Position numbers and translations under genes: made by a program. Source: Thermodesulfobacteriota bacterium (lineage in GTDB: Bacteria > Desulfobacterota > WTBG01 > CAIYCZ01 > CAIRTM01). From it: a stretch of DNA of 35,255 nucleotides. Shown here piece after piece: positions 25,002 through 33,795 of the stretch (its first letter is position 1; each line of letters starts with the position of its first letter). The stretch covers positions 1 to 35,255 of the forward strand of contig JANQFE010000046.1 of assembly GCA_028278025.1 (NCBI GenBank), in the 5' to 3' direction. The notes beneath the pieces were generated by a model. That model did no database searches and was not told where the DNA came from. It worked only from the letters and a program-made list of their open reading frames with translations.

Positions 25002-26791
25002 GTTGCAAAATCCTGCTCGCCCTCTCGTGTAATCCTCAGCGGTACCGTAAGAGTAATCCGGGTGCCATGGTTCGTTTGAGAGATTATTTCTGTTGTTCCC
25101 CCAATATAATCCAGGCGTTCCTTGATGCTGAACAGTCCGAATCCATTACACAAATTCTCACTCGCCTGACGTGTTACAGGATCAAATCCAACGCCGTCGT
25201 CTGTAACCTGGATATACATATTTCCTCCCTGTCGCCATGTTGATACTTCAGCATGTTGGGTCTGGGCATGCTTACCCACATTGATAAGCATTTCACGTAC
25301 TGCACGAAACAGCACAAACAAAACATCCTCATCCAGTGGTTTAGGCTGGTGGTCATCGCTGCACTGTATTACAAGGCCGTATTGTTTAGACATCCGATCA
25401 CAAAGCCATTGCAATGCAGCCTGAAAGCCCAGCTGATACAAAATGGGGGGACTCAGATCAAACGTCAATGACCGTACATCTTTAATCAAAGCTTCTGTAG
25501 TAGCTATAATCTCCTGTATAGATATATCATTATCTCCTGAACAGATTTTTTTTGCAAGTGCTTCCAGTTTAATCTTAACAATAAAAAGTGACTGCCCGAT
25601 ACGGTCGTGTATATAGGTTGCAAAATAGCGGCGTTCACGTTCTTCCGTAAAGGTTAACTGGGAAGACAGCGTTCTGAGTTGGTTTTGATAGTCGATAAGC
25701 TTCTGTTCAGCCCATTTGCGCTCAGTAATGTCCTGGACGATACCATGCCTCCTGGCAAGCACGCCGTCATTGTTGAATTCAAATTTGGTGCATGCATTTA
25801 TATGCCGAATTGAACCATCGGTAGTAACAAAACGGTATTCCATCTCCTTTTCAGTAGACTGCGGATTGAAATACCGTTCGGTACTGCGGACTTTTTCCAC
25901 ATCATCCTTATGGATATGGCTTACAAGAAGTTCCTGGTTCACCTCAACAGCTCCGGGTTCGTAGCCGAGTAAACGATAGAGTTCATCAGACCAGAAAGCT
26001 TTACCGGTATGACAATCCTGCTCCCAGCTGCCGATATGTGCTGTTGCCTGGGCATCATTTAAAAGATCTTTGTTTCTTCTGAGTTCCTTATCCCTCAATT
26101 GTATTAAACTGAGCATGTTGTTGAACGAATCTATACAAACACCGATTTCATCACTGCTTTTTTTACCTGCCCGTATGGTATAATCATTATGCTTCGTCAC
26201 CAGTTCCGCAGTATGGGCCAGTGACAGAATCGGCTGTGAAATAAAGCGTTGCAGCCGATGTGACATAAGATATGCAGCCGACAGGGCGATGACCATAAGG
26301 GCTGCCAGGATAACGCCGTTACGCCTAATCGTTTCATAAAGATACTGCATATTATCAACCAGATATAGCGAGCCGATTAGCGTGCCTTCAAGCTGTAAAT
26401 TTTTATAAAAACATAGATTCCCCTGTGAAAAAAAATATTTTTTTATACCCGGTTTCTGCTGAACAAGTTCTTGGGCCGCCTTAAACGTTCTATATTCTGC
26501 AAAAATATTTTGCCGTTTATCAAAGATGCAGGCATAGGTAATCGTGGGTTGACTCTCAAGAGCATGCAGAATATTTTCAGCCTCTTCCGGTATATTGAAT
26601 GCTAGGGTTGCCAGGCTGTTATTACCGATAACTTCAGCAAGACTATCGAGATTTCTTACCAGTGATTGTTGTGTAGTAACTACAGACAGTATCATGGTAG
26701 TGATGCCGACAAGCAACACTGCTACCGTACTGGCAATCATTAGAATAACTGTCAATTTAGTTTTAATGGTTATGTTATGCAATGCAATCAT
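24998..26791 (-). CDS. CHASE8-HAMP-PAS histidine kinase (NarX-like, HisKA_3)
   Basis: A 597-residue membrane sensor. Order of parts: first membrane helix (about 12-35), periplasmic domain (40-155) with the CHASE8 pattern seen in YfiN/DgcN (NSLATLAFNIPEEAENILHAL and ITYACIFDKRQNIFAEY, then GSLYLVDN), second membrane helix (157-177), HAMP (QRFISQPILSLAHTAELV ... DEIGVCIDSFNNML), PAS (GSWEQDCHTGKAFWSDELYR ... GIVQDITERKWAE), HisKA_3 dimerisation helix with YIHDRIGQSL (phosphoacceptor His), and an ATPase domain (INVGKHAQTQHAEV, DDGVGFDP, GFGLFSIKERL). CHASE8 in YfiN is controlled by periplasmic YfiR; a YfiR homologue is the preceding gene, which supports a similar pairing here with kinase output. 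Confidence 0.9.
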   Translation of the reverse strand: MIALHNITIKTKLTVILMIASTVAVLLVGITTMILSVVTTQQSLVRNLDSLAEVIGNNSLATLAFNIPEEAENILHALESQPTITYACIFDKRQNIFAEYRTFKAAQELVQQKPGIKKYFFSQGNLCFYKNLQLEGTLIGSLYLVDNMQYLYETIRRNGVILAALMVIALSAAYLMSHRLQRFISQPILSLAHTAELVTKHNDYTIRAGKKSSDEIGVCIDSFNNMLSLIQLRDKELRRNKDLLNDAQATAHIGSWEQDCHTGKAFWSDELYRLLGYEPGAVEVNQELLVSHIHKDDVEKVRSTERYFNPQSTEKEMEYRFVTTDGSIRHINACTKFEFNNDGVLARRHGIVQDITERKWAEQKLIDYQNQLRTLSSQLTFTEERERRYFATYIHDRIGQSLFIVKIKLEALAKKICSGDNDISIQEIIATTEALIKDVRSLTFDLSPPILYQLGFQAALQWLCDRMSKQYGLVIQCSDDHQPKPLDEDVLFVLFRAVREMLINVGKHAQTQHAEVSTWRQGGNMYIQVTDDGVGFDPVTRQASENLCNGFGLFSIKERLDYIGGTTEIISQTNHGTRITLTVPLRITREGEQDFAT

Positions 26792-26838
26792 AACCGGCTA
26801 CTCTTTTAAAGTTGTAAACAGATTGAGTCATTATACCG

Positions 26839-27459
26839 TCACTTCTCTTTGACAAGTCTGTTTCTGACAACAGGTTTTTCGATGATCTTGGTAGCTAAAT
26901 TATAAAGCTGTGAACTGATCTGCAATCCGGCCGCTTCAATAGCTGTACGATTTATGCTCCAGCGCAGTTTTGAGCCGATCTGGTCAAGTTTAATCATACC
27001 GCCGGCTTCCAGAAAGCCTTCAATATCGGAAACAGTCAACACCGGCCGTTTTTTAATAACATAAAATATCTTATCAAGGTTTTTAACCTCAGACGAATCT
27101 ATAAAAAGCAGGTTACAGTTACAAATATCTGTATCACCCGGAAAATCTTCAAATCGTTTAATGACCAGTTTTTTATTCTTCGACTCTATGATTTTTCCCT
27201 CCACCTCAGTCAATGCTTTGCTGATCTGATTGCTCCCCAGGACACTTATGATTATGTGAGATGCTGGGCCCGATGATGTTTTATCTATCTCCCCAGGCCA
27301 TTTTGTAAAAAGTATAAAATTATATAAGTAGGCTGCTTTTAATTCATGTTCGCTCACAGCAAGATCCGTTTCTGAAGCAGCACTAAAAGAAAATGTGCCA
27401 GGCCGCAATATAAACAAAACAACAAGAAATATTCTAATGTTATGGGCCAATATTCTCAT
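26839..27459 (-). CDS. YfiR-family (DUF4154) periplasmic protein
   Basis: A 206-residue exported protein: signal segment near residues 10-30 (ending SFSAAS), then the family pattern ELKAAYLYNFILFTKWP, FVI-type strands with ISVLGSNQISKAL, ICNCNLLFIDSSE and LTVSDIEGFLEAGGMIKL, and a last helix SSQLYNLATKII. In Pseudomonas, YfiR binds the periplasmic domain of the diguanylate cyclase YfiN and keeps it off in response to envelope redox or stress. Here it sits between a TonB-dependent receptor (7-bp gap, its AGGA ribosome site overlapping the receptor stop) and the CHASE8 kinase, so it probably modulates that kinase. Cysteines in CNC could make it redox-sensitive. Confidence 0.88.
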   Translation of the reverse strand: MRILAHNIRIFLVVLFILRPGTFSFSAASETDLAVSEHELKAAYLYNFILFTKWPGEIDKTSSGPASHIIISVLGSNQISKALTEVEGKIIESKNKKLVIKRFEDFPGDTDICNCNLLFIDSSEVKNLDKIFYVIKKRPVLTVSDIEGFLEAGGMIKLDQIGSKLRWSINRTAIEAAGLQISSQLYNLATKIIEKPVVRNRLVKEK

Positions 27460-27465
27460 CGCATC

Positions 27466-29472
27466 CTAGAACTGCCAGAGCAATTTAATAAAAAACCTGC
27501 GCTCTATCTCATGGGCCTCTATCCCGGCCCGGTCCACAAATTCTACGTGCCGGCTATCGATAAGATTTTGCCCTATTATGCTTACTTCACATGCTTTGGT
27601 GATGTGCCATCCCAGCCGCATATCAAAGCGTGTATAGCTATGGATACCTGCATGGGGGAGGTTGTCAACATATTTCAGTATAATATCAAGCTCAAGATTA
27701 TAGGGCAGTTCAAGATATGATCGTAAAAACAGTTGGTTTTCAGGTGACCGGCCTTCGCGCTGAGACTCAAAGCTTTTTAAAGAAGTACTTGAAGCGGGTG
27801 TATGCATATGGATATCGATATAGCTGTATCCTGCAAACAATTTCCATTGCCGGGTAACCTTCCAATCCGCCGATAATTCAAAACCATAGGTAACCCCTTC
27901 AAGCTTATTATCAACTGTTGAAGATACCAGAAGCTGTGGAACAGGTTTTAAACTTAATCGCGGAGATTTGCTCTCACTACTCCTAAAATTATCATAATTA
28001 TTGTAAAAAAAGCTGATATCTACAAACAGCCTATTGCCGGCCCTGAAGCGATAACCGGCTTCGTAGGCGATAAGGGTTTCTGCTCTAAAATCATCGTCCC
28101 CGAATATTCGCCGGGTAAACGGCCACATGGCCAAGTTTGTTGTGCTGCTGATGTCGGTCCGGGAAGGTATCCGGACTGCTCGGGAAATTGCCGCCCAGAA
28201 TATATGGCTTTCTGCAGGGCTCCATACAACTCGCAGGTTCGGCTGATACTCCATATCGGTGTATTTATTATGTTCCAGCTTTATGCCTGCAATCAATCGC
28301 AATCTATCCTGTACCAGAATGATTTCATCCTGTATAAACCCGCTGTAGAGCTGCAAATCACGGCTTGAGGGATCAAGGCTGAACAGATAGGAGCCGTCTG
28401 TGTGATCGGTTGAGAATCGATAGCCCAGTCCCCACATAAGATGATGGTTTTTGATTCTACAGGAATGCTGAAAATCAATATCTATAGTATCTCGAATTTC
28501 TTCAATAATCTCTTCAAGATGCTCTACCCTGTCATAGTATGCCCGCAGTGTCATTACAGATGTTGGTGAAAAATCATGCTTCCATTTTGTAAGCAGATTA
28601 TAGGCACGGGCCACAAAACGTTCAACGCTGGGCTCAAGTGTGCGCAGCTTCGACTCAGCAGAAAAGCTGCCCACACCGGACCCAAGCTTACCGCTCATAA
28701 GATTACCATGGACGCTTACAGAGTCCACAGATGACGGTTGTACATCAATGCGAAATCCTGCCTGGAAAGCATCCCAATCATCAGCCTCATCTCCAACACC
28801 TCGCGAAGGGGTGCTGTCACGGTTAAAAAATTTGGTGTAAATGCGGTAATGTGTTTTTTCTCCCACCCTGCCGCCATAGCGCAGTGAGGCAAAAGCCTTC
28901 TCGTGACTTCCCGATCCGGCCGCTACAAGAAAGCCCTGGGTATCCTGAGCTTCCTTTGTTATTATATTAATGACACCATTAACAGCATTTGAGCCCCACA
29001 GTGCCCCGCCGGGCCCTCGGATAACCTCGATACGCTCAACATCTTCAAGCATAACATCGTGCACATCCCAGTATACACCTGCAAACAGTGGCCCATATAC
29101 ACTGCGGCCGTCAATCATTACCAGCAGCTTGCTTGCATGTTCATTATTTAAACCACGTATGGTAACGGCATAGGTGCTGGAATCAATCTGTGCTACCTCA
29201 ACTCCCGGCACTAAACGCAGTAATGCGGGAACGCTGGTTGCCCCTGATCGCCGGATCTCCTCAGCTGTAATGACATAGGCAGATGCGGGCGTAGAAAAAA
29301 GGTCTTCCTCCTTCTTGGTTGCCGACATAATGGTAACATTTAGTAATTTCTCCAGAGGCAATTCAAATACTGAAACATGATCTTCCTTTTTATCAGCTCC
29401 TTGACAAGTATTCTTATTGAGGCAGAAAAGAATCAGACAACTAATGAGAAGGTATGCTGATTTAAACTTCAT
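27466..29472 (-). CDS. TonB-dependent outer-membrane receptor
   Basis: A 668-residue protein with a signal peptide (about 1-24), a plug domain (ASAYVITAEEIRRSGATSVP, LLRLVPGVEVAQI, IRGLN, VMIDGRSVYG, RIEVIRGPGGALWGSNAVNG) and a 22-stranded type barrel ending with aromatic Phe (FIKLLWQF). No substrate motif is diagnostic, and no clear TonB box is visible, though the N-terminus VSVFELPLEKLLNVTI is the form seen in receptors of unknown substrate that sit beside DUF4154 genes. ATG at 29472 has AAGG upstream. It lies 50 bp after foldase 2 and couples into the YfiR gene, so it may share a transcript with the cytochrome cassette. Confidence 0.92.
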   Translation of the reverse strand: MKFKSAYLLISCLILFCLNKNTCQGADKKEDHVSVFELPLEKLLNVTIMSATKKEEDLFSTPASAYVITAEEIRRSGATSVPALLRLVPGVEVAQIDSSTYAVTIRGLNNEHASKLLVMIDGRSVYGPLFAGVYWDVHDVMLEDVERIEVIRGPGGALWGSNAVNGVINIITKEAQDTQGFLVAAGSGSHEKAFASLRYGGRVGEKTHYRIYTKFFNRDSTPSRGVGDEADDWDAFQAGFRIDVQPSSVDSVSVHGNLMSGKLGSGVGSFSAESKLRTLEPSVERFVARAYNLLTKWKHDFSPTSVMTLRAYYDRVEHLEEIIEEIRDTIDIDFQHSCRIKNHHLMWGLGYRFSTDHTDGSYLFSLDPSSRDLQLYSGFIQDEIILVQDRLRLIAGIKLEHNKYTDMEYQPNLRVVWSPAESHIFWAAISRAVRIPSRTDISSTTNLAMWPFTRRIFGDDDFRAETLIAYEAGYRFRAGNRLFVDISFFYNNYDNFRSSESKSPRLSLKPVPQLLVSSTVDNKLEGVTYGFELSADWKVTRQWKLFAGYSYIDIHMHTPASSTSLKSFESQREGRSPENQLFLRSYLELPYNLELDIILKYVDNLPHAGIHSYTRFDMRLGWHITKACEVSIIGQNLIDSRHVEFVDRAGIEAHEIERRFFIKLLWQF

Positions 29473-29522
29473 ACATAAAAACCTTTTATGCTGATTAGGT
29501 GAGATACTCTTTGTGGAGTCTC

Positions 29523-30395
29523 TTAACCACATTCACGGCATTGATAACTTTTTATCAGTATATCATCAACCTTAATTTCAACATCCTGTCTTACATTCAT
29601 TCTGATATTCTTCACCAGATCTTGCTTCTTTTGGCTGTTGAGTCTGACAAAAATACTTTCACGCACTTCTTCCAGCGTTCGGTTTTTTGCAGGTATCTTT
29701 TCCTCAACACGTATAAGACCATAGCCTGTTTTGGTTGCGATAGCATCGCTTGTTTCACCGATAGCGAGGTTGCCTGCTGCATGCTCAAGGGTTGTACGCT
29801 GTTTTCCGGACTGCAGCCATATCGAATCAATCTTTATTGTAACTTTTGGATTCTGCCTTTTATATTTTTCAAAACATTTTCCGGAGTTCAACACGGCTGC
29901 AGCCTCCCGCGCTTTTTCTTTTGCATCGAAGAAAATTCTTTTGATCCTGATCCTGGCGGGTGTCATAAAATCCTTCCGGTTATTTAAAAAATATCTTTCT
30001 ATCTCTGCATCTCCAACAGGTTCCATCTGTTCTATATGGTACTGCAGATAGGCATTGCCCAGTGTTTGCTCTCTGTATAGTTTACTGGTCGGCTGGCTGT
30101 CCAGGCATGCTGCAATATCAGGGTTCTTGTCTAGCCCTGTTTTTTCTGCTTCCCTTGACAGCAGCTTCCAATCAATCAACATCTCAACCAGCATTTTCTT
30201 GCCGTCCTCGGTAAGATATTCAAACTGATTCGACTTAGGAATGTGCTTTAGTGCCTCTGTTAAGTCTGCGGTTGTAAAAACCTCATCACCAACATACGCA
30301 ACTATACTGTCATGAGGGTCATCCCTGTTGAAACAGCTCTGCAGTATGGTTATCATAATAATACATATGACATATACCAACATAAGTCTTTTCAT
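29523..30395 (-). CDS. SurA/PrsA-like parvulin-type foldase lipoprotein (cassette 2)
   Basis: A 290-residue lipoprotein (signal ends ILQSC) paralogous to 19881-20801: VGDEVFTTADLTEALKHIP, MLIDWKLLSREAEKTGL, ARIRIKRIFFD and ATKTGYGLIRVEEKIPA align by eye with the first copy. The parvulin-like segment is again shortened, with no GGxLGW. The C-terminus ends CRECG, a CxxC pair absent from copy 1. The ATG at 30395 is preferred over a TTG two codons earlier (30401); neither has a strong ribosome site. Placed between the kelch cytochrome and the receptor. Some multihaem cytochrome loci encode prolyl isomerases that aid assembly; a dedicated folding role is inferred. Confidence 0.8.
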   Translation of the reverse strand: MKRLMLVYVICIIMITILQSCFNRDDPHDSIVAYVGDEVFTTADLTEALKHIPKSNQFEYLTEDGKKMLVEMLIDWKLLSREAEKTGLDKNPDIAACLDSQPTSKLYREQTLGNAYLQYHIEQMEPVGDAEIERYFLNNRKDFMTPARIRIKRIFFDAKEKAREAAAVLNSGKCFEKYKRQNPKVTIKIDSIWLQSGKQRTTLEHAAGNLAIGETSDAIATKTGYGLIRVEEKIPAKNRTLEEVRESIFVRLNSQKKQDLVKNIRMNVRQDVEIKVDDILIKSYQCRECG

Positions 30396-30425
30396 CGTCA
30401 AGGTACCATCTTGGACTGACAGGTT

Positions 30426-30468
30426 AAAAAAGGGGATTCAGCCGGATTTTCATCCGGCCTCATCCCCT
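30426..30468 (-). terminator. Terminator-like hairpin between cytochrome 2 and foldase 2
   Basis: Nested stems AGGGGAT/ATCCCCT (30431-30437 with 30462-30468) and GCCGGAT/ATCCGGC (30441-30447 with 30452-30458), with a T-run beyond on the minus strand (30426-30430). It lies inside the presumed operon, like the hairpin at 20886-20927. Confidence 0.85.
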
Positions 30469-30522
30469 CTTCGTTAAGGGTTAACTCCCTATCCTGTTTA
30501 TGTTGCTTATCAGGTCAGGCAA

Positions 30523-32811
30523 TTAGTTGTTCTGGGCACCCTCGGCAATCCAGGCCCGTTGTTTCTCCTGCACGGTATCGTTTAACCGCTCTCCACCGAC
30601 ATCCTTGGCATGATACAGGGGCGGATCCGTATAAACGACAATCGGACTGCTTTCAGGATTACCGGGAATCACAACGGGTGTAACTGTTCCGTCCGGCAAC
30701 GTTTTGCCGGCCATAATGCCGTCATAGCTGGACAAATCAACACCCGCACCGATCTCATAGGGTGCGTCTGTGTAGTGGCATACTTTTGCACAAAAAGCAT
30801 TATATGACGGTGCAATGTCACATTGATAAGACGCAGAAATTCCTTCGGGATAACCTACCGATATGGTGATCTCTTCCTGTGCAAGCAGACCGTCGTTGTC
30901 GATAACAGCCAGGATGGCCGTATAGGTGCCGGGACAGGAGTAAGTGTTAACAGGATTCTGGGCAATCGAGTTGTTCCCGTCACCGAACTCCCAGTAGTAT
31001 GAAATTACGGAACCGTCCGGGTCGGCTGCTGTTGCGGTAAAGCTTACCGTGAGCGGGTATCCGCCTTCAGTCTGGTCAGCCTCAATAATAATGTGGGGTG
31101 ACTGAAGAACGCCCAGGATTTCATCCAGAGTCATCACAAGCCGCGTTGCAACAGCATAGGGTATTTCCTGATCGTCACAGGCTACAATCCAGTCATCGGA
31201 TGTATCGCCGCCGGCACAGCCGTCAATCCGCGGAATAACACGCTGCACTAACAGGTCTTTAGCCTGCTGCTGCTGACCATCGCATTTAAGCAGGTCTATA
31301 ACGTCTTTGACCTTATCTTTAAGATCAGCTTTATGTGATTTTTTGTCAAAATTCTTCTTCGGTATATCGCCTATTACTTTTTTGAGGCCTTTTACCTGGC
31401 GCAGGTCACTGGGCGTATAAATTTCCCCAATTGGGTAAAATCGGGGAGCTCCTGCCGAGGTAAGTCCTATTCCACCGGCAGTAATTACTCGTCCGTCAGG
31501 AAGAAGCGCACCGGTATTATAGCCGGTAGTTCGGGGAAACTGCACTGATCCTGCCAGGATAAAATCATCCTTTTTGGGTCGGTATACTGAGGTGTCCGGC
31601 AGAACCTGGATGAACTCATTACCGCCAGTCGGGCAGATAACCGTATCATCATAGAGCCTTACCGCCAGATTGTCGACCTTACCATGCACCGGCAGTTTCC
31701 CGGAGACAGGCGTAACGGTATCGGTTTCGGGATCATAAATTTCAGCAGCATTGGTCACATCCAGACCGTCCCAGGAAAACGCCAGAAGCACTTTACCGTC
31801 GGCAAGCAGTGATACCGCACAGGTCAACCGGGCATGATTCATTGAAGCAGCCGGAGTAAAAGTATCGGTAGCAGGATCAAAAATTTCCATTGTGGGTGTT
31901 GGATTGGCAAGACCCGGACCCTCACCACCGCCGATCACCAGCACCCGGCCGTCAAGCAATTTAACCAGGTGATGTGACTGCCGGGCTACATTCATGTCGG
32001 GCAACAGGCTGAATGTGCCGGTTGCCGGATCATATATTTCAGCACTTGCAAAGCTAATTGAGGTCTGGTCTCCGGTAATTGCACTTGTACCGCCGGTGAT
32101 CAAAACTCGGCCGTCATCAAGCAGAATATCACGGTGGCTGCGCCGCGCAATATTGAGTGTACCGGCCGATATAAAAGTATCGGTTGCCGGATCATATATT
32201 TCAGCTGTATCAAGTACTGCCGCACCCGGAATAAAAGGTGAAATCTGGCTTCGTCCTGCTGTGATCAGCACAGTACCATCCTGCAGAGTAGTCTGCTGAT
32301 GGCTTATGCGCGTTGTTGCCATTGCGCCCGTGGTGCTCGTCCAGATCCTTGTTTGCGGATCAAGACTCTCGCTGGTATTTGAAGCCACAAAATAGGGCGG
32401 TGTTGCCCCGCCTGTTACCAGGAACCTGCCGTCAGGCAATAAACTGGAGCTGTTATAAAAACGGGCGGCAGCCATGGGACCGGTCATCGACCAGGTTCCT
32501 ACAGCACGGTCGAATTTAAGCTTGCCGAAATCATGCGATTTATGACAGGCATCACAGCTGATGTCGGGAACTGTGGGAATATGGTCATGGCAGATGTTGC
32601 AGTCCATGTCAAGATCATGAGGTTCTGAAAAGATACTGTCATTGTGCCATACCATGATATGTGAAGCATGGCAGGGGTAACATGAATCAGGATTCCTGCT
32701 TAGACCAACTACAGCACCCTTCCCACAATTTTCGTCATCGCTTGCCTGGACACTCAGACCGAGAGATGCGATCAGGCTTACTGTAAGTAAAAAAATTAGT
32801 GCTTTTTTCAT
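30523..32811 (-). CDS. Exported multihaem cytochrome c with kelch propeller and PKD domain (cassette 2)
   Basis: A 762-residue paralogue of 20970-23444. Signal peptide 1-23 (ending VQA), then only three N-terminal CxxCH motifs (CYPCH, CNICH, CDACH), the kelch propeller (DGRFLVTGG and AEIYDPATDTF repeats, about 110-475), the lysine-rich module ending DGCAGGDTSDDWIVAC, a PKD domain (YYWEFGDGNNSIAQNP, TYSCPGTYTAILAVIDNDG) and the end domain with LSSYDGIMAG and VVIPGNPESSP. In the end domain the haem site is CAKVCH, a CxxxCH form, instead of CGWCH. AGGAGG precedes the ATG. It is preceded by a 332-bp gap after its regulator pair. Electron transfer outside the inner membrane is the likely role. Confidence 0.87.
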   Translation of the reverse strand: MKKALIFLLTVSLIASLGLSVQASDDENCGKGAVVGLSRNPDSCYPCHASHIMVWHNDSIFSEPHDLDMDCNICHDHIPTVPDISCDACHKSHDFGKLKFDRAVGTWSMTGPMAAARFYNSSSLLPDGRFLVTGGATPPYFVASNTSESLDPQTRIWTSTTGAMATTRISHQQTTLQDGTVLITAGRSQISPFIPGAAVLDTAEIYDPATDTFISAGTLNIARRSHRDILLDDGRVLITGGTSAITGDQTSISFASAEIYDPATGTFSLLPDMNVARQSHHLVKLLDGRVLVIGGGEGPGLANPTPTMEIFDPATDTFTPAASMNHARLTCAVSLLADGKVLLAFSWDGLDVTNAAEIYDPETDTVTPVSGKLPVHGKVDNLAVRLYDDTVICPTGGNEFIQVLPDTSVYRPKKDDFILAGSVQFPRTTGYNTGALLPDGRVITAGGIGLTSAGAPRFYPIGEIYTPSDLRQVKGLKKVIGDIPKKNFDKKSHKADLKDKVKDVIDLLKCDGQQQQAKDLLVQRVIPRIDGCAGGDTSDDWIVACDDQEIPYAVATRLVMTLDEILGVLQSPHIIIEADQTEGGYPLTVSFTATAADPDGSVISYYWEFGDGNNSIAQNPVNTYSCPGTYTAILAVIDNDGLLAQEEITISVGYPEGISASYQCDIAPSYNAFCAKVCHYTDAPYEIGAGVDLSSYDGIMAGKTLPDGTVTPVVIPGNPESSPIVVYTDPPLYHAKDVGGERLNDTVQEKQRAWIAEGAQNN

Positions 32812-33143
32812 CTGTTACTACCTCCTGTGAAATTTGTATTAATGAAAAAGACTACTACAATAAAATTTATTTATACTTTTTTACCTCCTTTCTGTTGTAA
32901 AAAATTTAACAAATTTATCATTATTATTTATTTATTTTATATATTTAAAACCTAAATAGAATTTAGGTTGCGTAACTAATTCTGTATTATGTATATAAAA
33001 CCAAAAAAAACAAAGAAGAACAATAGGACTATATCGTATTTCCATATAGGAAAATTTCTGGTTTTTATCCTAAAATAGGCAACTTTAATCGGTTACAAAT
33101 AAAATGAGGGGACAAAGAAAAGGTTTTTAAGGCCGTTAAAGCA
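32812..33143 (-). promoter_or_regulatory. Regulator 2 / cytochrome 2 intergenic region with two dyads
   Basis: An AT-rich gap holding the dyads AACCTAAA-TAGAA-TTTAGGTT (32949-32969, about 140 bp before the cytochrome ATG) and TTTCC-ATATA-GGAAA (33039-33053). A second Shine-Dalgarno-like AAAGGAGGT lies at 32883-32891 with no start codon after it; cytochrome 1 has a similar one at about 23568-23576. The dyads are candidate operators for the regulator encoded just upstream. Confidence 0.45.
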
Positions 33144-33794
33144 TTACTTCAGCGATGTCAGGCCTTCCCGGATGGCAAATTTGGTAAGATTGGCAATGCT
33201 GTGAATATCCAGCTTTTCCATAATCTGTTTACGGTGGGTATGAACGGTTTTTATACTGATAAAGAGCTGTTCCGCGATCTGCTTCACACTTTTGCCTTCA
33301 GCCAGCAACTGCAATACCTCGCGCTCTCGCATGGTCAGTACTGTAGAGATAGATGGTTCGGCTGCCGGAGATTTATCCAAAGATTCTTCTATGACAATAC
33401 CCGAAATTTCAGGGCTGAGGTATTTTTTATTTTCCTGGACTTTTCGGATTGCAGTGACCAATTCCTCAAAAGAGCAGCTTTTTGTCAGATAGCCGGATGC
33501 ACCGGCGTTTAAAGATCCAGTTACATATCGTCTGTCAGCCTGCATTGAAAGGATAAGTACTTTAATACCAGGACACTGGGCGATAATATGTCTGGTTGCC
33601 TCAATACCGTTTAACTCTTCCATGACAACATCCATAATGACTATATCGGGGTTGAGCTCTTGAGTCAGCTCAACGGCCTTTCTGCCATTGCTTGCCTGTC
33701 CCACGACCTCTATATCAGGCTGGCTGTTGAGCAGTGGAACCAGGCTGTCAGAGACGATTTTATGATCATCAACAAGCAGAACCTTAATCTTCAT
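33144..33794 (-). CDS. NarL/FixJ-type response regulator (cassette 2)
   Basis: A 216-residue paralogue of 24348-25001: receiver with VDDHK, phosphoacceptor in IVIMDVVMEELNG and GYLTKSC, then a LuxR helix-turn-helix (MREREVLQLLAEGKSVKQI ... ISIKTVHTHRKQIMEKL). In the receiver the usual proline after the phosphoacceptor loop (MP) is Glu (VVMEELNG). It begins one base after the stop of the kinase gene at 33796-34989, its evident partner. The recognition helix reads IKTVHTHRKQ against EKTVHVHRKQ in regulator 1, so the two may bind overlapping sites. Confidence 0.95.
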   Translation of the reverse strand: MKIKVLLVDDHKIVSDSLVPLLNSQPDIEVVGQASNGRKAVELTQELNPDIVIMDVVMEELNGIEATRHIIAQCPGIKVLILSMQADRRYVTGSLNAGASGYLTKSCSFEELVTAIRKVQENKKYLSPEISGIVIEESLDKSPAAEPSISTVLTMREREVLQLLAEGKSVKQIAEQLFISIKTVHTHRKQIMEKLDIHSIANLTKFAIREGLTSLK

Positions 33795-33795
33795 G

